Positions 46,756 to 57,612 of a DNA stretch of 60,000 nucleotides are shown in pieces. The notes under the pieces were generated by a model. It did no database searches, was not told where the DNA came from, and was given only the letters and a program-made list of their open reading frames with translations. Both the position numbers and the translations under genes were made by a program. The stretch's first letter is position 1. Each line of letters starts with the position of its first letter. This DNA is from Cryptomeria japonica (taxonomy: Eukaryota; Streptophyta; Pinopsida; Cupressales; Cupressaceae), in NCBI RefSeq assembly GCF_030272615.1, contig NC_081410.1, positions 220,525,415 to 220,585,414 of the forward strand. The letters are read 5' to 3'.

Positions 46756-48641
46756 TTTATCATTAACCAGGGCTTATTAACAGCGTTGGCCGAGAGGTGG
46801 CATAGTGACACCAACACCTTCCATTTGGTGACAGGTGAGATCATAGTGACACCTAAGGATTGCTACCAGATTCTGTGGATTTTTGTGGTAGGTGCATTGT
46901 TACCATATGAGTAGACAGAGGAGGGCGGGATAGAGGCACTTCATCGGATTCTACAAGATGATACGGTTTGTGGATATGAGATCCCCTGGTAGGAGTTCAT
47001 AGATTTGGATTACTCTCCTCTACCATCAGTACTGGCAGGATTCATAGGTGGTTTCTTATGTCCCACCTATAGTTCGAAGGGACTGGCAATAGGATGGGGG
47101 TTGGTCCTGGAGGATATGGTGACATAGCTGACCCACTTATACAGGGATCTGCATTAGGTGGTTTACTTGGGATACAACATTCTATCCGCTAGAGTGACAC
47201 TGCTACAGGTATGGGCATGGGAGCATATTTCCATAGCCAGGCCACTTGTGGATAGAGATAGGCCTACTGGGTGTGCTTATGCATACGGATATCGAGGGAT
47301 AGTTGTCCAGCGTAAGCTGGGAAAACTAGAGCATTGGAGGAGAGTTTTAGATGGTATTGATACGGTCGTCTGGAGACTGTACATGGAGTGTGAGGTATGG
47401 GCAAAGGATGGGATGGAGATGCCCTATGTCTACATGGCTCGATTTTTGATAGGGCAGATGCCCTTTGTTATTGAGAGATTCCTGCATAGCCGAGTGTTGT
47501 GGCGGTATGGTCGTTAGCAGGGAGTTCCACAAGGAGCATTCTTATATGCTCGACGAAGATAGGATATACCAGAGTGGGGACCCACTATTGATAGCGCGGC
47601 AGTAGTTGAGGAGTTCTTTCACTTAACCGGCCAGATATGGGACTATGCTTATGGGGTAGTGGACGCAGGGATGACAGAGGAGTTCGCCACACTGTTTGCA
47701 GCACATGTTGTGGCTAGGATATCAGATCTAACGGAGATGATTCCCGCTTTTGACGATGACGAGGATGAGCAGCCCGAGAGGCTAGGGAGACGGGGAGAGG
47801 ATGGAGAGGAGCTGTATGAGGGAGGTGGGGATGGTGGAGGTGATGATGGTGGAGATGGTAGAGGAGGTGGCCGAGGTCAGCGAGGGGATAGAGGGAGGAG
47901 AGGAGAGGAGATAGGGTGGAGATCAGGGGAGGAGAGGAGATAGAAGTGGTAATGGTCATGACAGAGGGATTCGAGTGGAGAGAGCAGTGCGGTGAGTTGT
48001 GGTAGATAGAGGGAGAGGAGGTTTGGCTATTGGAGTTGGGGGTGAGGAGAGGGTAGGAGAGGTGATAGCAGTGGTGGGAGGGACTGATGAGTTTAGACAA
48101 CCGGCTCAGAGGAGGAGGTCTGATGTGTTACCCCCACCAGCACCGAGGATAGGGATAGGGATAGGGGGTACCACTTCACAGGTACCCATCGAAATGTGGA
48201 TTCTAACGCATCAGGAGGACATGCAGATTAGGTTGCTATAGTTATTAGTGCAGAACTTGCAGACACAGCTACTAGTGCATCAACGACAGATTACATAGCT
48301 GACCACTGAGCGAGATACAGTTCTGGAGTTTGGGTCGATCTGAGGCTCGAGCAGAGGCTTTGGAGAGAGCGGCGACACATGGCTCAATGAGAGATACCCT
48401 AAGAGAGGTGGCTTTGAGAGCCAAGGAGGTGGAGTATTACCAGAGGCATTACAAGGATGTGGTGCCCAAGGAGCATCGAGTGTCAAGTTTTACAACTTCG
48501 AGATCCAGTCGATCCAGGGAGACTAGTTCGAGCACAGAGAGAAGAGGTGTGACAGGGCCTACTAGACAAGACCCACCTGGAGATCCAGGTGCTAGGACAT
48601 CTGCTTGGAGACCGTCACCCTCAGGAGATAGTCATACCTAA
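46756..48641 (+). pseudogene. Antisense extra ORF: plant mobile domain (PMD) protein
   Basis: A single plus frame from 46756 to 47940 reads GLLTALAERWHSDTNTFHLV, GEIIVTPKDCYQILWIF, GLAIGWGLVLEDM, YLGYNILSARVTLLQVWAWE with HISIARPLVD, and RFLIGQMPFVIERFLHSRVL. The ERWh..t.TFHL..GE...T.eD start and the LLQ.WAWEhi...RP block are hallmarks of the plant mobile domain (aminotransferase-like, PF10536), also found in MAIN-type nuclear proteins and some transposons. Stops in this frame are at 46912, 46990, 47125, 47155, 47515 and 47560, all TAG, with none TAA or TGA. An Asp/Glu/Gly/Arg-rich tail follows, and after a frame change a charged region ends at 48641 (TAA). Its orientation is opposite to pol, as in Tat extra ORFs. 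Its role in transposition is unknown. Confidence 0.75.
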
Positions 48642-48868
48642 GAGACATTGTCTCCATTGTATTTTGATCATTTTGTTGTATTGGCACATACATGACATAT
48701 TTTGTACATTGATCATTTTTGAGATATATATATGACACCATTTTCCTTGATCCTCATGTGATGTAATATGGATGATGCTTTCTATATGATTTTGATGTTT
48801 TTATGATGATGATGCAGTGCTTAGATGTATGTGATTTGATATTTGATGAATATGATGTGTTAGTGCAT
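48642..48868. other. 3' region of antisense gene
   Basis: AT-rich, with 'gagatatatatatgac' and 'tgatgatgatgc'. It could hold the antisense gene's poly(A) site, but none can be chosen. Confidence 0.3.
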
Positions 48869-49135
48869 GATGCTATGAGATGTATCTTGAAAATAAGATG
48901 TATGATATGATATTCTATGAGATGTATCTTAAAAATGAGATGTATGATATGATTTTTTTGTGAGATGTATCTTGAAAATGAGATGTATGATATGATATGT
49001 TGTGAGATGTATCTTGAGAATGAGATGTATGATATGATATGCTGTGAGATGTATCTTGAAAATGAGATGTATGATATGATATGATGTGAGATGTATCTTG
49101 AAAATGAGATGTATGATATGATATGCAACTAATTG
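48869..49135. repeat. ~42 bp minisatellite (about six units)
   Basis: The unit 'gtgagatgtatcttgaaaa' followed by 'tgagatgtatgatatgatatg' is repeated from about 48875 to 49125 with few changes. Repetitive ORFs on the minus strand here are artefacts. It lies between the antisense gene and pol. Confidence 0.9.
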
Positions 49136-50129
49136 TAAAATGATATGCAACTAATTGAGCATCCTCATTTTTCTGTTTTTCATCTCTGTATAGTCACATT
49201 TTTTTGGTTTCTTTGTAGGTATCATCATTGAGCATTGATTTGTTTGGGATATGTTGAAAATTTATACAAGCATAATGGTATAATTGAACCATAATAACCT
49301 AAGAAAAATTTACATGATTTTTTATTTTGCAAGATAGCATAAAGCATGAAGGTATAATTGAACCAGGATGACCTGAGTGTGGCTTGCGTATAAATAGACA
49401 AGATTAAACCATTTGTATGCGAAAAGTGGAATCATGTCTTCAGTGATTTGTTTGAATAATGTCTCGAGACAAGTATTTGCATTGTACAAGTGATCGTCTC
49501 ACAAACAAAAAACTAAAAAAATATTGGAGCTATCGTGACTTTCTCTAGCTTGATGCAAGAGGATCCAATAGTTCAAAAAGTTTAAGCGCAAAAATAGTCA
49601 AAACTTCATGCAATATGCATACATTTGATACTTCATAAAATCATCCATCATGTTTTGTGAATTCTTTTAAATGATTAATGTTTGTTTTTGTGATTATTGA
49701 TTTGTTTGTTGGATATGATGCTTTGAGTTTGTTGTAAGTTTTTGATGTTTTGAATGTACTGCAATTTTTGATCAATGTTGCCCCTAGCTGAGTTTTCCTC
49801 TTAATGCGGATTTGTATAGTGATTACCAATCCATGGTGAGATGTGGTGAAAGGATATGTGGATAAACTAGGATAGTGACTACTCTAAGTATTTCCTGGAT
49901 AATGTGATAAAATGGTGGGTGATGACCAATAGTGCTTGACTATGGATATAACAGCTTGTTAAGATAGATAGATAGATAGATAGAGGAGTTGTCCTCTCGC
50001 AATAGCACTTGTTGCCAGGTTTTCACCAATTCCTTTTATTGTACCTTTTTATTTGCTTTTTCTTGATTTTTGATATTTTTTATTTTTTGATATTTTCGAC
50101 TTTTCCGTGCATTAGACTGCTCAAGTGTA
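49136..50129. other. Spacer between antisense gene and integrase
   Basis: About 1 kb of non-coding AT-rich DNA with a short (GATA)5 run near 49963-49984 and a T-rich block 'gatattttttattttttgatatttt' near 50072. The pairs 'gcataaaggtataattgaaccataataacct' (49270) and 'gcatgaaggtataattgaaccaggatgacct' (49343) form a two-copy repeat of about 70 bp. Confidence 0.4.
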
Positions 50130-51011
50130 GTATTTCTTCATATGGATGATGTTAGTTGGTTCATCGAGCACATCTCCTTTTGAAGTTGTTAGTTGATAAG
50201 CACCTGATCCATAGGCTGATATGATGACATAGGGACCTAACCAATTAGGTTCAAATTTCTCTTTCTTTTCCCGATCTTGCTTCTAGGATTTTCCTTGAGT
50301 ACTAGGTCACCAATTCTAAAAATTTTGGGAATGACCTTGTGGTTGTAGCTTCTACACATGCGTTGCTAATATGCTTTGAGGTGAGTGTAGGCATGTTGGT
50401 GTCTTTCATCTAGAAGTTCTAGCTCTTGCAGTCGGTTGACTCGATACTCTTCATCTGGAATTAGGCCTTTCAAAGAAACTCTGAGAGATGGAATTTCTAC
50501 CTCCAGGGGTAAAATATGGTGTAGCTCCCGTAGGTGTGCAAATGCTAGTTCTGTATGCCCAAAGTGCTGGATTGAGTTGTACATGTCAATCTTTACCTGC
50601 ATCATTCACTGTTTTCTTTAGGATTTTCAATATTGTTTTGTTGGATGCTTCTGCCTGACCATTCCCCTGTAGGTAGTAAGGTGTAGAGAAACGATGTAGG
50701 ATTTTGAATTTTTCACATAGTTCTTGTACATCTTGGCTCTTGAAAGGTCATCCATTATCTATGATGATGGAACTTAAAATGCCATATCTGCAGATTAGAT
50801 AATTAAGGATAAAAGAGACAATTTGTTTCCCAGTCACCGTGGTCATGGGGACGGCTTCAATCCATTTAGTAAAATATTATGTTGCAGTAATAATGAACTT
50901 GTCTCCATTTGAAGATGAAGGATGAATTTCACCGACTAAGTCTAGTCCCCACTGGCAAAAGGGCCAGGATGTTGTGAATGGTTGCAGTTCCTGTGTTGGT
51001 GCATGTATAAG
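50130..51011 (-). pseudogene. Tat integrase core and C-terminal domain
   Basis: Read right to left from the insertion: WPFCQWGLDLVGEIHPSSS (first catalytic Asp, 50931-50950), then after a stop YFTKWIEAVPMTTVTGKQI, IIIDNG with a stop then PFKSQDVQEL (second Asp, about 50753-50771), and GNGQAEASNKTILKILKKTV (catalytic Glu, 50647-50665). SLRVSLKGLIPDEEYRVNRL with QELELLDERHQHAYTHLKAY (50366-50605) and IPKIFRIGDLVLKENPRSKI follow, the usual GKKR-like C-terminal region of plant gypsy integrase. All three DDE residues remain, but several stops and frame changes interrupt the frame. Confidence 0.8.
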
Positions 51012-54000
51012 TGTAGTACCCCTGCCCTAATCTATTTCTAACCTTGGTTTAATCTTGATTAGTTTATCGTAATATTATGTTATAGTCAGATGTTGATTTT
51101 ACGCATAGCTATTGATGTGGTTTTCTCACTAGTTGTATGCAAGTTGTTAGTGTACCTATCTCGTGGTATTAATATTGAGCTAACGCTTTCATTAAATTTT
51201 ATATATGTATGCATGTATGACTCTTGGTTGCAGGAGATTTCAGGTACAACGCCGCATGAGTGCGAGGTTCGTCTTCACCTAGATGTGCAGGTTTGAGTGT
51301 ACCTTTTTAATCCTTAGAGTTGGATTAGGTGGTCGTAAGACCCTAGTTGACCTTAGTCGTGCTCTAGTGAGCATCATCAGTCGTCGTCGGTGATCCCTTT
51401 TTGTTTGGGTTTGCGAGTCGTCTGTTTGGTTGACCTTCTCGATTTGCGTGCTTGGGGTGCATGGTTAAATTGATTAATTAGTCTGTAGTAATTATTTTGA
51501 TTAATTATGTATTTGTGCATTAGAGATTAATGGACTAAAGTAATCGAGATTTCGTTATGCGATTTTCGTTGATATTGGATTGCTTATTTTAATTGGGAGT
51601 AAATTCGATTAAGTGACTGATTTTGAATATTAAATGCGTTTTATATTTATGCTGTTGAAAAAGAAAGTTGCAGTTAAAATGGCAATAGATTGATTATATG
51701 CTGTTGGTTTTTGATATTAGAAAGGCTAAATTGGATTAAATGAGAAAATCGTTTTGGAATTAGAGAGCAAGTTAATTTGTTGCTATTGTTAGAAAGGATT
51801 AAATTTTGAGAATTATTTGTAAATAAAATTTTTAATTCCTAAAATAGAAATTTTGGTCAACTCTTCCATATAACCCAAAATTTGGGGAAAATTGGAGGAT
51901 GGACATTTTTGGAAAAATTTTGGTTGGAAAAGATTTTGGAGATGAATTTGGGGATTTTGGATGGAGAAGGAGGGATTTGGGAGCTGGAGATTTGGACTCT
52001 TCAACAGATCTTGCCAGGAACGCGAGATCAAGTAGGATTCAATTCTCAATTTTAGTTATTGTTTAAAATGGAAATGGGGGTTTGAATGTTTTCATGCTAT
52101 CTGGTTTTAGATTCTCCATTGTCTGCCATGCTTATGAACTGATTTAGTAAATTAATTAGCTTGGCTGGAAGTGTATTTGAGATGTTGTTAATTCCTCTAT
52201 TTGTTGTTCGGCGTTTGAAACCCCTTTGTATTTAGGGAAGAATGAAATCACCAAAGAAATATGATATCAAACCCAGTTCGTTTAAACCGAACTCATAGTA
52301 AATCAAAAATTATATTCATTATGAAATTTGTTGTGGGCGTTCTTGTTTGTTTGCACCGAACTATGCGTTTTTTTTAAAAAAAAAAATTGGTAACGAGCTG
52401 GGCAAAATTAATGTTTAACGAAGCCCTTGGTTTGGGGTTGGAGGGCGGGGAGTGGAGCTCCACCCGCTCCTCCTCCCCTCCCCCGCTCGTCCCCCCTTAC
52501 TTCCTTTTTTCCGCGCGTTCCCGTGTTCTCTGGCTCGCTGTGCAACTGCGGCCGCGGCTCACGGCGGTGGCCGCGGTGGCGCCGCGGCACCTGCAGGCAC
52601 CACCGTGGCGCCGCCCGCAAGGCTTTCTCCGCTTGCGGTTAGGGCTTGGGCGCCCAGCCATCCCAGTTGGGAGGTGGGCCCCGCCCTCGCCTCTTGGTTT
52701 AAATGCGTTTTTTTTTAAAACAAAGAACATAGTTTTTAAATGGTTTTTTTTTTAATGTATTTTTTTAGTATTCAAAAAAAATGCATGTGATATTTATTTA
52801 TCATCTTAATGTAAGTTATTGTTAATGACTAAGTTTTAATTAGTTCTTGATTATGATTAAGGTGGCATTAATCGTGATTAATGTTAATTTGATATTGATT
52901 AGTTTGTAATGGAGTTTATAGATTGATCATTATTCAATTCCATTTCATGATTTATGCACCCCTTCTAATTAAGTTCTGAAACTGTTATTTCGCAATTGAA
53001 TATTGTTGTTTATATTCTTGTTGATCTTGGATTAATAAATCTAGATCTTACCTTCTAGCTGATTAGAGCATTTGGCTAATTGTGGTATTATTGTTTAAAA
53101 ACAAAATCGAATATTATGCTATTGGAAAATCGTCGAAATACGATGTAACTACTAATTGATGATGTATGCTTTTGGAAATGATTATCTCCTTTTAGACTCT
53201 TTTTTTTTTATATTTATATTTCCGTGATCTGTATGGTACATCTGGGCTTGGAAATATGAAACTGTAGAGGTTGATATCGAACCAGTATGTCAGTGATGTT
53301 TTAATTGGAGATTTAAATATCTTATTTTATTGATTAATGGTTATCTGAGTTTTATTAATATGAATTTGGTTTAAGAACTCATTATGGCTTATTATGTATG
53401 TTCGATGCTTTGAACCTTAGAGAGTTAGAAAACCAAGAACAAACTATTCCTAGATGAGGTAGATAACTGTAATCTGATATAGATCATGTAGAAAACCTGA
53501 TCGACTGTTAATGTTTAGATCAATTTGGAGAAAGATTGTATCTGTTGAATGTTGCCTTTGCAAGTTTAATTTATGTATTCGCTTTTAATTATGAAATGGC
53601 AAGAGTGCTTTGTTTGGTAGGACCCTGTCATATGAAATGATTTGGGGTACCTGTTCAGTCCTCGGTTCTGAGTTGACTGTTGATTGTGGTAGTGTCGTTT
53701 TTGGTCATATCCTCTATGTGTGAGTCGAATGATGATTCATGGTTGACCTTAGTTTGTCGGGTCTCTAGTTAGAGTACCGTCTATAAGTGATCATCTTTGA
53801 GTCGTGTTTGACCAGATGGTTGTCTTTCCCTTCTTGAACTCCGTTCGTCTGACCATGTGTATTCCTTGGTTTTGAGTTCGTCCGAGTATAGTCTAGTGTA
53901 GTATGGGAAAGTGGCTTTTGATTGGGGGTCGTGCCCAGAGTGGATGCTGGGTAACCCGTCGAAAGTGAGTCTAATAAGTGATAACCTTTAAGTAGATTAG

Positions 54001-55310
54001 AATGTAATCTCTAAATAAGATAATGTACCTCACACATGGGATGAGTGCTATCATAGACTCGACATGCTGTGGGAAGGCCTGAAATGGCAAACCATCATCC
54101 TTGTCATCACGAGAGGATGTGTGGGTCCACATGAGACTTGGATGGGCCGGAAGCTCGGATTAGGTTGCCAGGGTAACCCAGTGTATGGGGTCGGGACCTA
54201 TGAAGACTTGCCATTGTAACCATACCAGGTTGTGTGATGACACTTGTCCCTACGTTCGCTAGTGTGTTATCGTTTTGTCCTGTTAGGAGTACCTTTGTGA
54301 GTCGTCCCTTTGTCTCTGCCCTTGTGAGTGTCGGTTTCATGTTAGACCTTGGGTAGTGATGGCTCAGTTTTGTGGATGCTCTTCTGGACTTATGTTTTTA
54401 GCTTTGATTATGTTCAGCTGGATCCTGTTCTTTTCAGGGATCGTTTATGTAATATTGACCGATGTGATCGTTTGTATATTGGTTATGTTTCGCCTTGATG
54501 GCCGGATTGTAATGGTGTAACCTCTTGTATTCTTAACCTTTATTAATTATTGGAGGGGTCTTGCAGTTGAGCAGAATCGGAGATGTAGCCCTTTAGGGGT
54601 GAACTCCGAGATCATTATGGTGTTATGTGATGTATTCTCTCATGTTTCCTTTATTCATCTTTATCATGTATGATTAGCTTATGTTAAAATGGATAAGTGG
54701 ATGAATGGAATTAACTTTAAATGCTTATATTCAGTTCCTTCTTGAATGCCATGTTGATCGAATGCGTAAGTGGTTCAGATGAGAATTATCATTGAAGCAT
54801 GTATGCAATCGTCTTTTAAATGCAATAAGTTGGAATATGAAAGAATGTATCTTAGAGTAATGAAATCTATTCAGTTGTGGTTAGAACATTAAGTATGCTT
54901 GAAAAGATCTCTTATGTTATGATGAAATTCTAGTGTGTTAAGATAATAGATGTATGGTTTGTAATTTTAAATGAAAAGCTTGAATGAAGATTATGAATGG
55001 ATCTTAATGATGAATCTTCGCTTGTGATTTATATTTCCCTCTTTTGAAAGGAATTATCCTGATTATGAATTATCTCGTTATTAAGATACTCAGCTTTTTG
55101 GATTAATTGTGTGAGTTAAGTGAATTGTGAAATTTAAGTAATCTCGTTGGAAAACTCTTTAGGTGTTAGTTGATGTCTTCCGCTATGTAATCTGAATCCT
55201 TGATATCTTGTTGCATCTTTGTGTGTTGTAACTTTAAAAAAAAAAAAAAATTGCACTCTATTCTTGAGTTATGGCTTAATCCCTTCGGGGTTTCCTAGCG
55301 GGGCATTACA
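51012..55310. mobile_element. 4.3 kb solo-LTR-like insertion
   Basis: It begins TGTAGTACCCCTGCCC and ends GCGGGGCATTACA, with imperfect inverted termini TGTARTRCCCC. It is flanked by perfect ATAAG duplications (51007-51011, 55311-55315). Removing it with one duplication restores the integrase frame exactly (..HGN-L-I-HAP..). I find no internal direct repeat that would mark two LTRs, no primer site, and no coding region across 4,299 bp. It is best explained as a solo copy of a very long LTR, such as those of Del/Tekay-type gypsy elements (inference from the TGTARTRCCCC end). Orientation is not determined. A poly(A) run lies at 55238-55252. Confidence 0.8.
52425..52695. other. GC-rich, CpG-dense island within the long LTR
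   Basis: Sharply GC-rich (CGCGG, GGCGCC, GCGGCCGCGG) against AT-rich surroundings, flanked by T/A homopolymers at 52370-52386 and 52706-52753. Overlapping ORFs in all frames follow from the lack of AT-rich stops. In this context it may be the LTR's promoter or leader. No start site can be picked. Confidence 0.6.
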
Positions 55311-55315
55311 ATAAG

Positions 55316-55789
55316 ATTGCCATGGATTTGGCATTTAGGACACTTCTTTGTAAAATGGTAAGAATCTTTTTCTATCGTTGGCCAATAATATCCCATTCTT
55401 AGAAGTTTTTTAGCAAGAGTAGGACCAGTTGAATGTGTGCCACAGATACCTTCGTGAAGCTCTTGTAAAGCGAAGTCAGATTCATTACGATCAAGGCAAT
55501 GAAGAAGAGTACCATCTAGACCTCAACGATACAGAGTATCAACAATGAGAGTATAATGGGCAGCTTGCCGGATAAAGTTGCATTTTTAGTTTCAGGATAG
55601 GTCAATGGGTAGGATATTGCTTTTAAGATAGTTGTATATCGGTCCGTATAACGGAGAGTCAGAACCGGTCAAGGTATAAATAACATGAGATTCAGAATGG
55701 TCGTAGGCTAGGGAGAACAGTTGCTCTACCAGAAACTCGTAACGACTCTATTGCTCTAGAATTTGCAGTAGTGAAGCGATAGTAGCCAT
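55316..55789 (-). pseudogene. Tat integrase N-terminal zinc-binding region
   Basis: Minus-strand reading gives TLLHCLDRNESDFALQELHE then GICGTHSTGPTLAKKLLRMG, YYWPTIEKDSYHF and KKCPKCQIHGNL. The H-x-n-H (LHEGICGTHS, 55430-55462) and CPKC (55329-55348) pairs form the HHCC zinc finger. A TGA (Arg CGA to TGA by position) precedes GLDGTLLHC near 55523. The 4.3 kb insertion follows directly. Confidence 0.75.
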
Positions 55790-57612
55790 TGCATTGGCTG
55801 CTCTATTGTCCAACCTTGGTATTTGCTCAAAGGTGATGTGTACAAAGTATTGTTTGAAATCATCCACCATTCATTTGTATGGGAGCAGCTTGTCGTCCTT
55901 TGTTTGATAATCATTGTTGATTTGATTGATGACTAGTTGTGAATCTCCATAGACTTTTAATTTTGTGATTCTCCATTCCACGGCCATTTTAATGCCTATA
56001 ATCAGTGCCTCATAATCAACAACATTATTTGTGCATGGAAATATGAGCCTATATGATCTTGGTATGGTGTGCTCATCAGGAGTGATAAACAGAATGCTAG
56101 CACCTGAGCCATGTTGAGTATAGGATCCATCAAAGTATAGGATCCATTATTTGGTGGAAATAGAAAGAACATCTCTGTCCATAAATTTGATCTCCATTGG
56201 TTGTTTTCCAGGTAGCGGTGCTTCAGCTAGTTGATCTGCAATTGCTTGTCCCTTGATAGATCGTCACTCTGTGTAGTGGATATCAAATTCACTAAGAATC
56301 ATGACCCATCTAGCCAATCTTCCTGTAAGAGCTGCTTTGCTGAGCAAATATTTGAGAGGATCATTTTTTGTGACTAGCTTAATTGTGTGAGCTAGCATGT
56401 AATGTCGGAACTTTTGAGAAGCAAATGCGAATGTTAGACAAGCTTTCTCAATGAATGTATAGTTGAGTTCATATCCATTTAATGTCCTAGTGATGTAATA
56501 TATAGCTCATTCCTTGCCTTGTTGATCTTCTTGTGCTAATAATGCTCTAGTGACATATCTGTTATTGAAATGTAGAGAATGAGTGGCTTCCCTGCTATTG
56601 GCAGTACTAGAACTGGTGGGTTCATTAGATATTGCTTGATTTGATAGAATGATTCTGCACATTTGGCTTCCCATCTTAATGATACATTTTTATGTAGAAA
56701 ATGGTTGAATGGTAGACTTTTATCTGCTAGCTGAGCAATGAATCACCTGATTGACTGGAGTCATCCTTGTAGAGATCTGAGCTGGCTGATGTTATTTGGT
56801 GGTGGCATCTCCATTATGGCTTGTACCTTTGCTGGATCCACTTCAATGCCCTTTGCTAAAACTATGTAGCCTAGTAATTTGCCTGATGTAACCCCGAAGA
56901 CACACTTCTTAGGGTTGAGCCTGACTTGGAATTTCTCCAATCTGTCAAAAATCTTCTATAAGATGCTTAGATGTTCTGCCCGGGTAAATGATTTAGCTAT
57001 TAAATCATCCACATAGTCCTCCATGAAGGTATGCATCATGTCATGAAAGATTGTTGTCATTGCTCATTGATAAGTTGCCCCTGCATTCTTTAAGCCAAAA
57101 GGGATGGCATTCCAACAGTACATTCCCCCAGGATAGGTGAATTCTATTCTATCTTGATCCTCTGGGGCTATCTTGATTTGATTATACCCCGAAAAACTGT
57201 CCATTAGTGATAGCATTGCATGGCCTACTGTGAGGTCTACAATTATGTCGATACTGGGCAAAGGAAAGTCATCCTTTGGATAGGCTTTGTTGACATCTCT
57301 AAAACCGGTGCAAATCTTGATACTGCCATCTAGTTTAGATACTGGTACGATGTTGGAAATCCATTCAGCATAGTCGATAGGTCGAATAAATCCGATGTCT
57401 AACTGTTTCTTCAGCTTAGCTTTGACTATGAGTGCTACATGTGGATTCATCTTTCTTAATTTTTGCTTGACTGGTTTAGCTCCTGGAGTAATGGACAAGT
57501 GATGAATGATTAATTGTGGATCAATCCTGGGCATATCTGCATATGACCAAGCAAAGTTGATTTGCTTTTCTTTGAAAAATTGGATAAACTCTGATTTTTC
57601 TTCCTCTGTCAA
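55790..57612 (-). pseudogene. Tat reverse transcriptase, RNase H and archaeal-type RNase H
   Basis: RT starts after NIHLAESLTEEEKSEF with FAWSYADMPRIDPQLIIHHL, VKQKLRKMNPHVALIVKAKL, GFIRPIDYAEWISNIVPVSK, DGSIKICTGFRDVNKAYPKD (Asp changed to Gly in TDFRD), SLMDSFSGYNQIKIAPEDQD and PFGLKNAGATYQ. The YVDD active site is intact (DYVDDLIAKS, 57000-57020). RT_RNaseH follows (HYMLAHTIKLVTKNDPLKYL, about 56350-56400). A second RNase H reads FDGSYTQHGSGASILFITPD (about 56085-56140), NNVVDYEALI (about 56005-56035) and VYGDSQLVINQINNDYQTKD (55905-55960), with the D-E-D residues kept. Two RNase H domains are diagnostic of the Tat lineage. There are several stops from 57063 on. Confidence 0.88.

Noticed and set aside
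48754-49150. Two minus-strand ORFs with Ile/His/Ser repeats
   Set aside because: They are read-through of the 42 bp minisatellite.
52387-52755. Overlapping ORFs in several frames in the GC-rich island
   Set aside because: Open frames on both strands at once are expected from GC-rich sequence with few AT-rich stops. The peptides are Pro/Arg/Ala-rich and overlap.
53200-54400. Possible gene in the long insertion (77-codon minus ORF at 54107-54340)
   Set aside because: It is isolated, lacks a motif, and sits in a GC-moderate part of a non-coding LTR-like unit.
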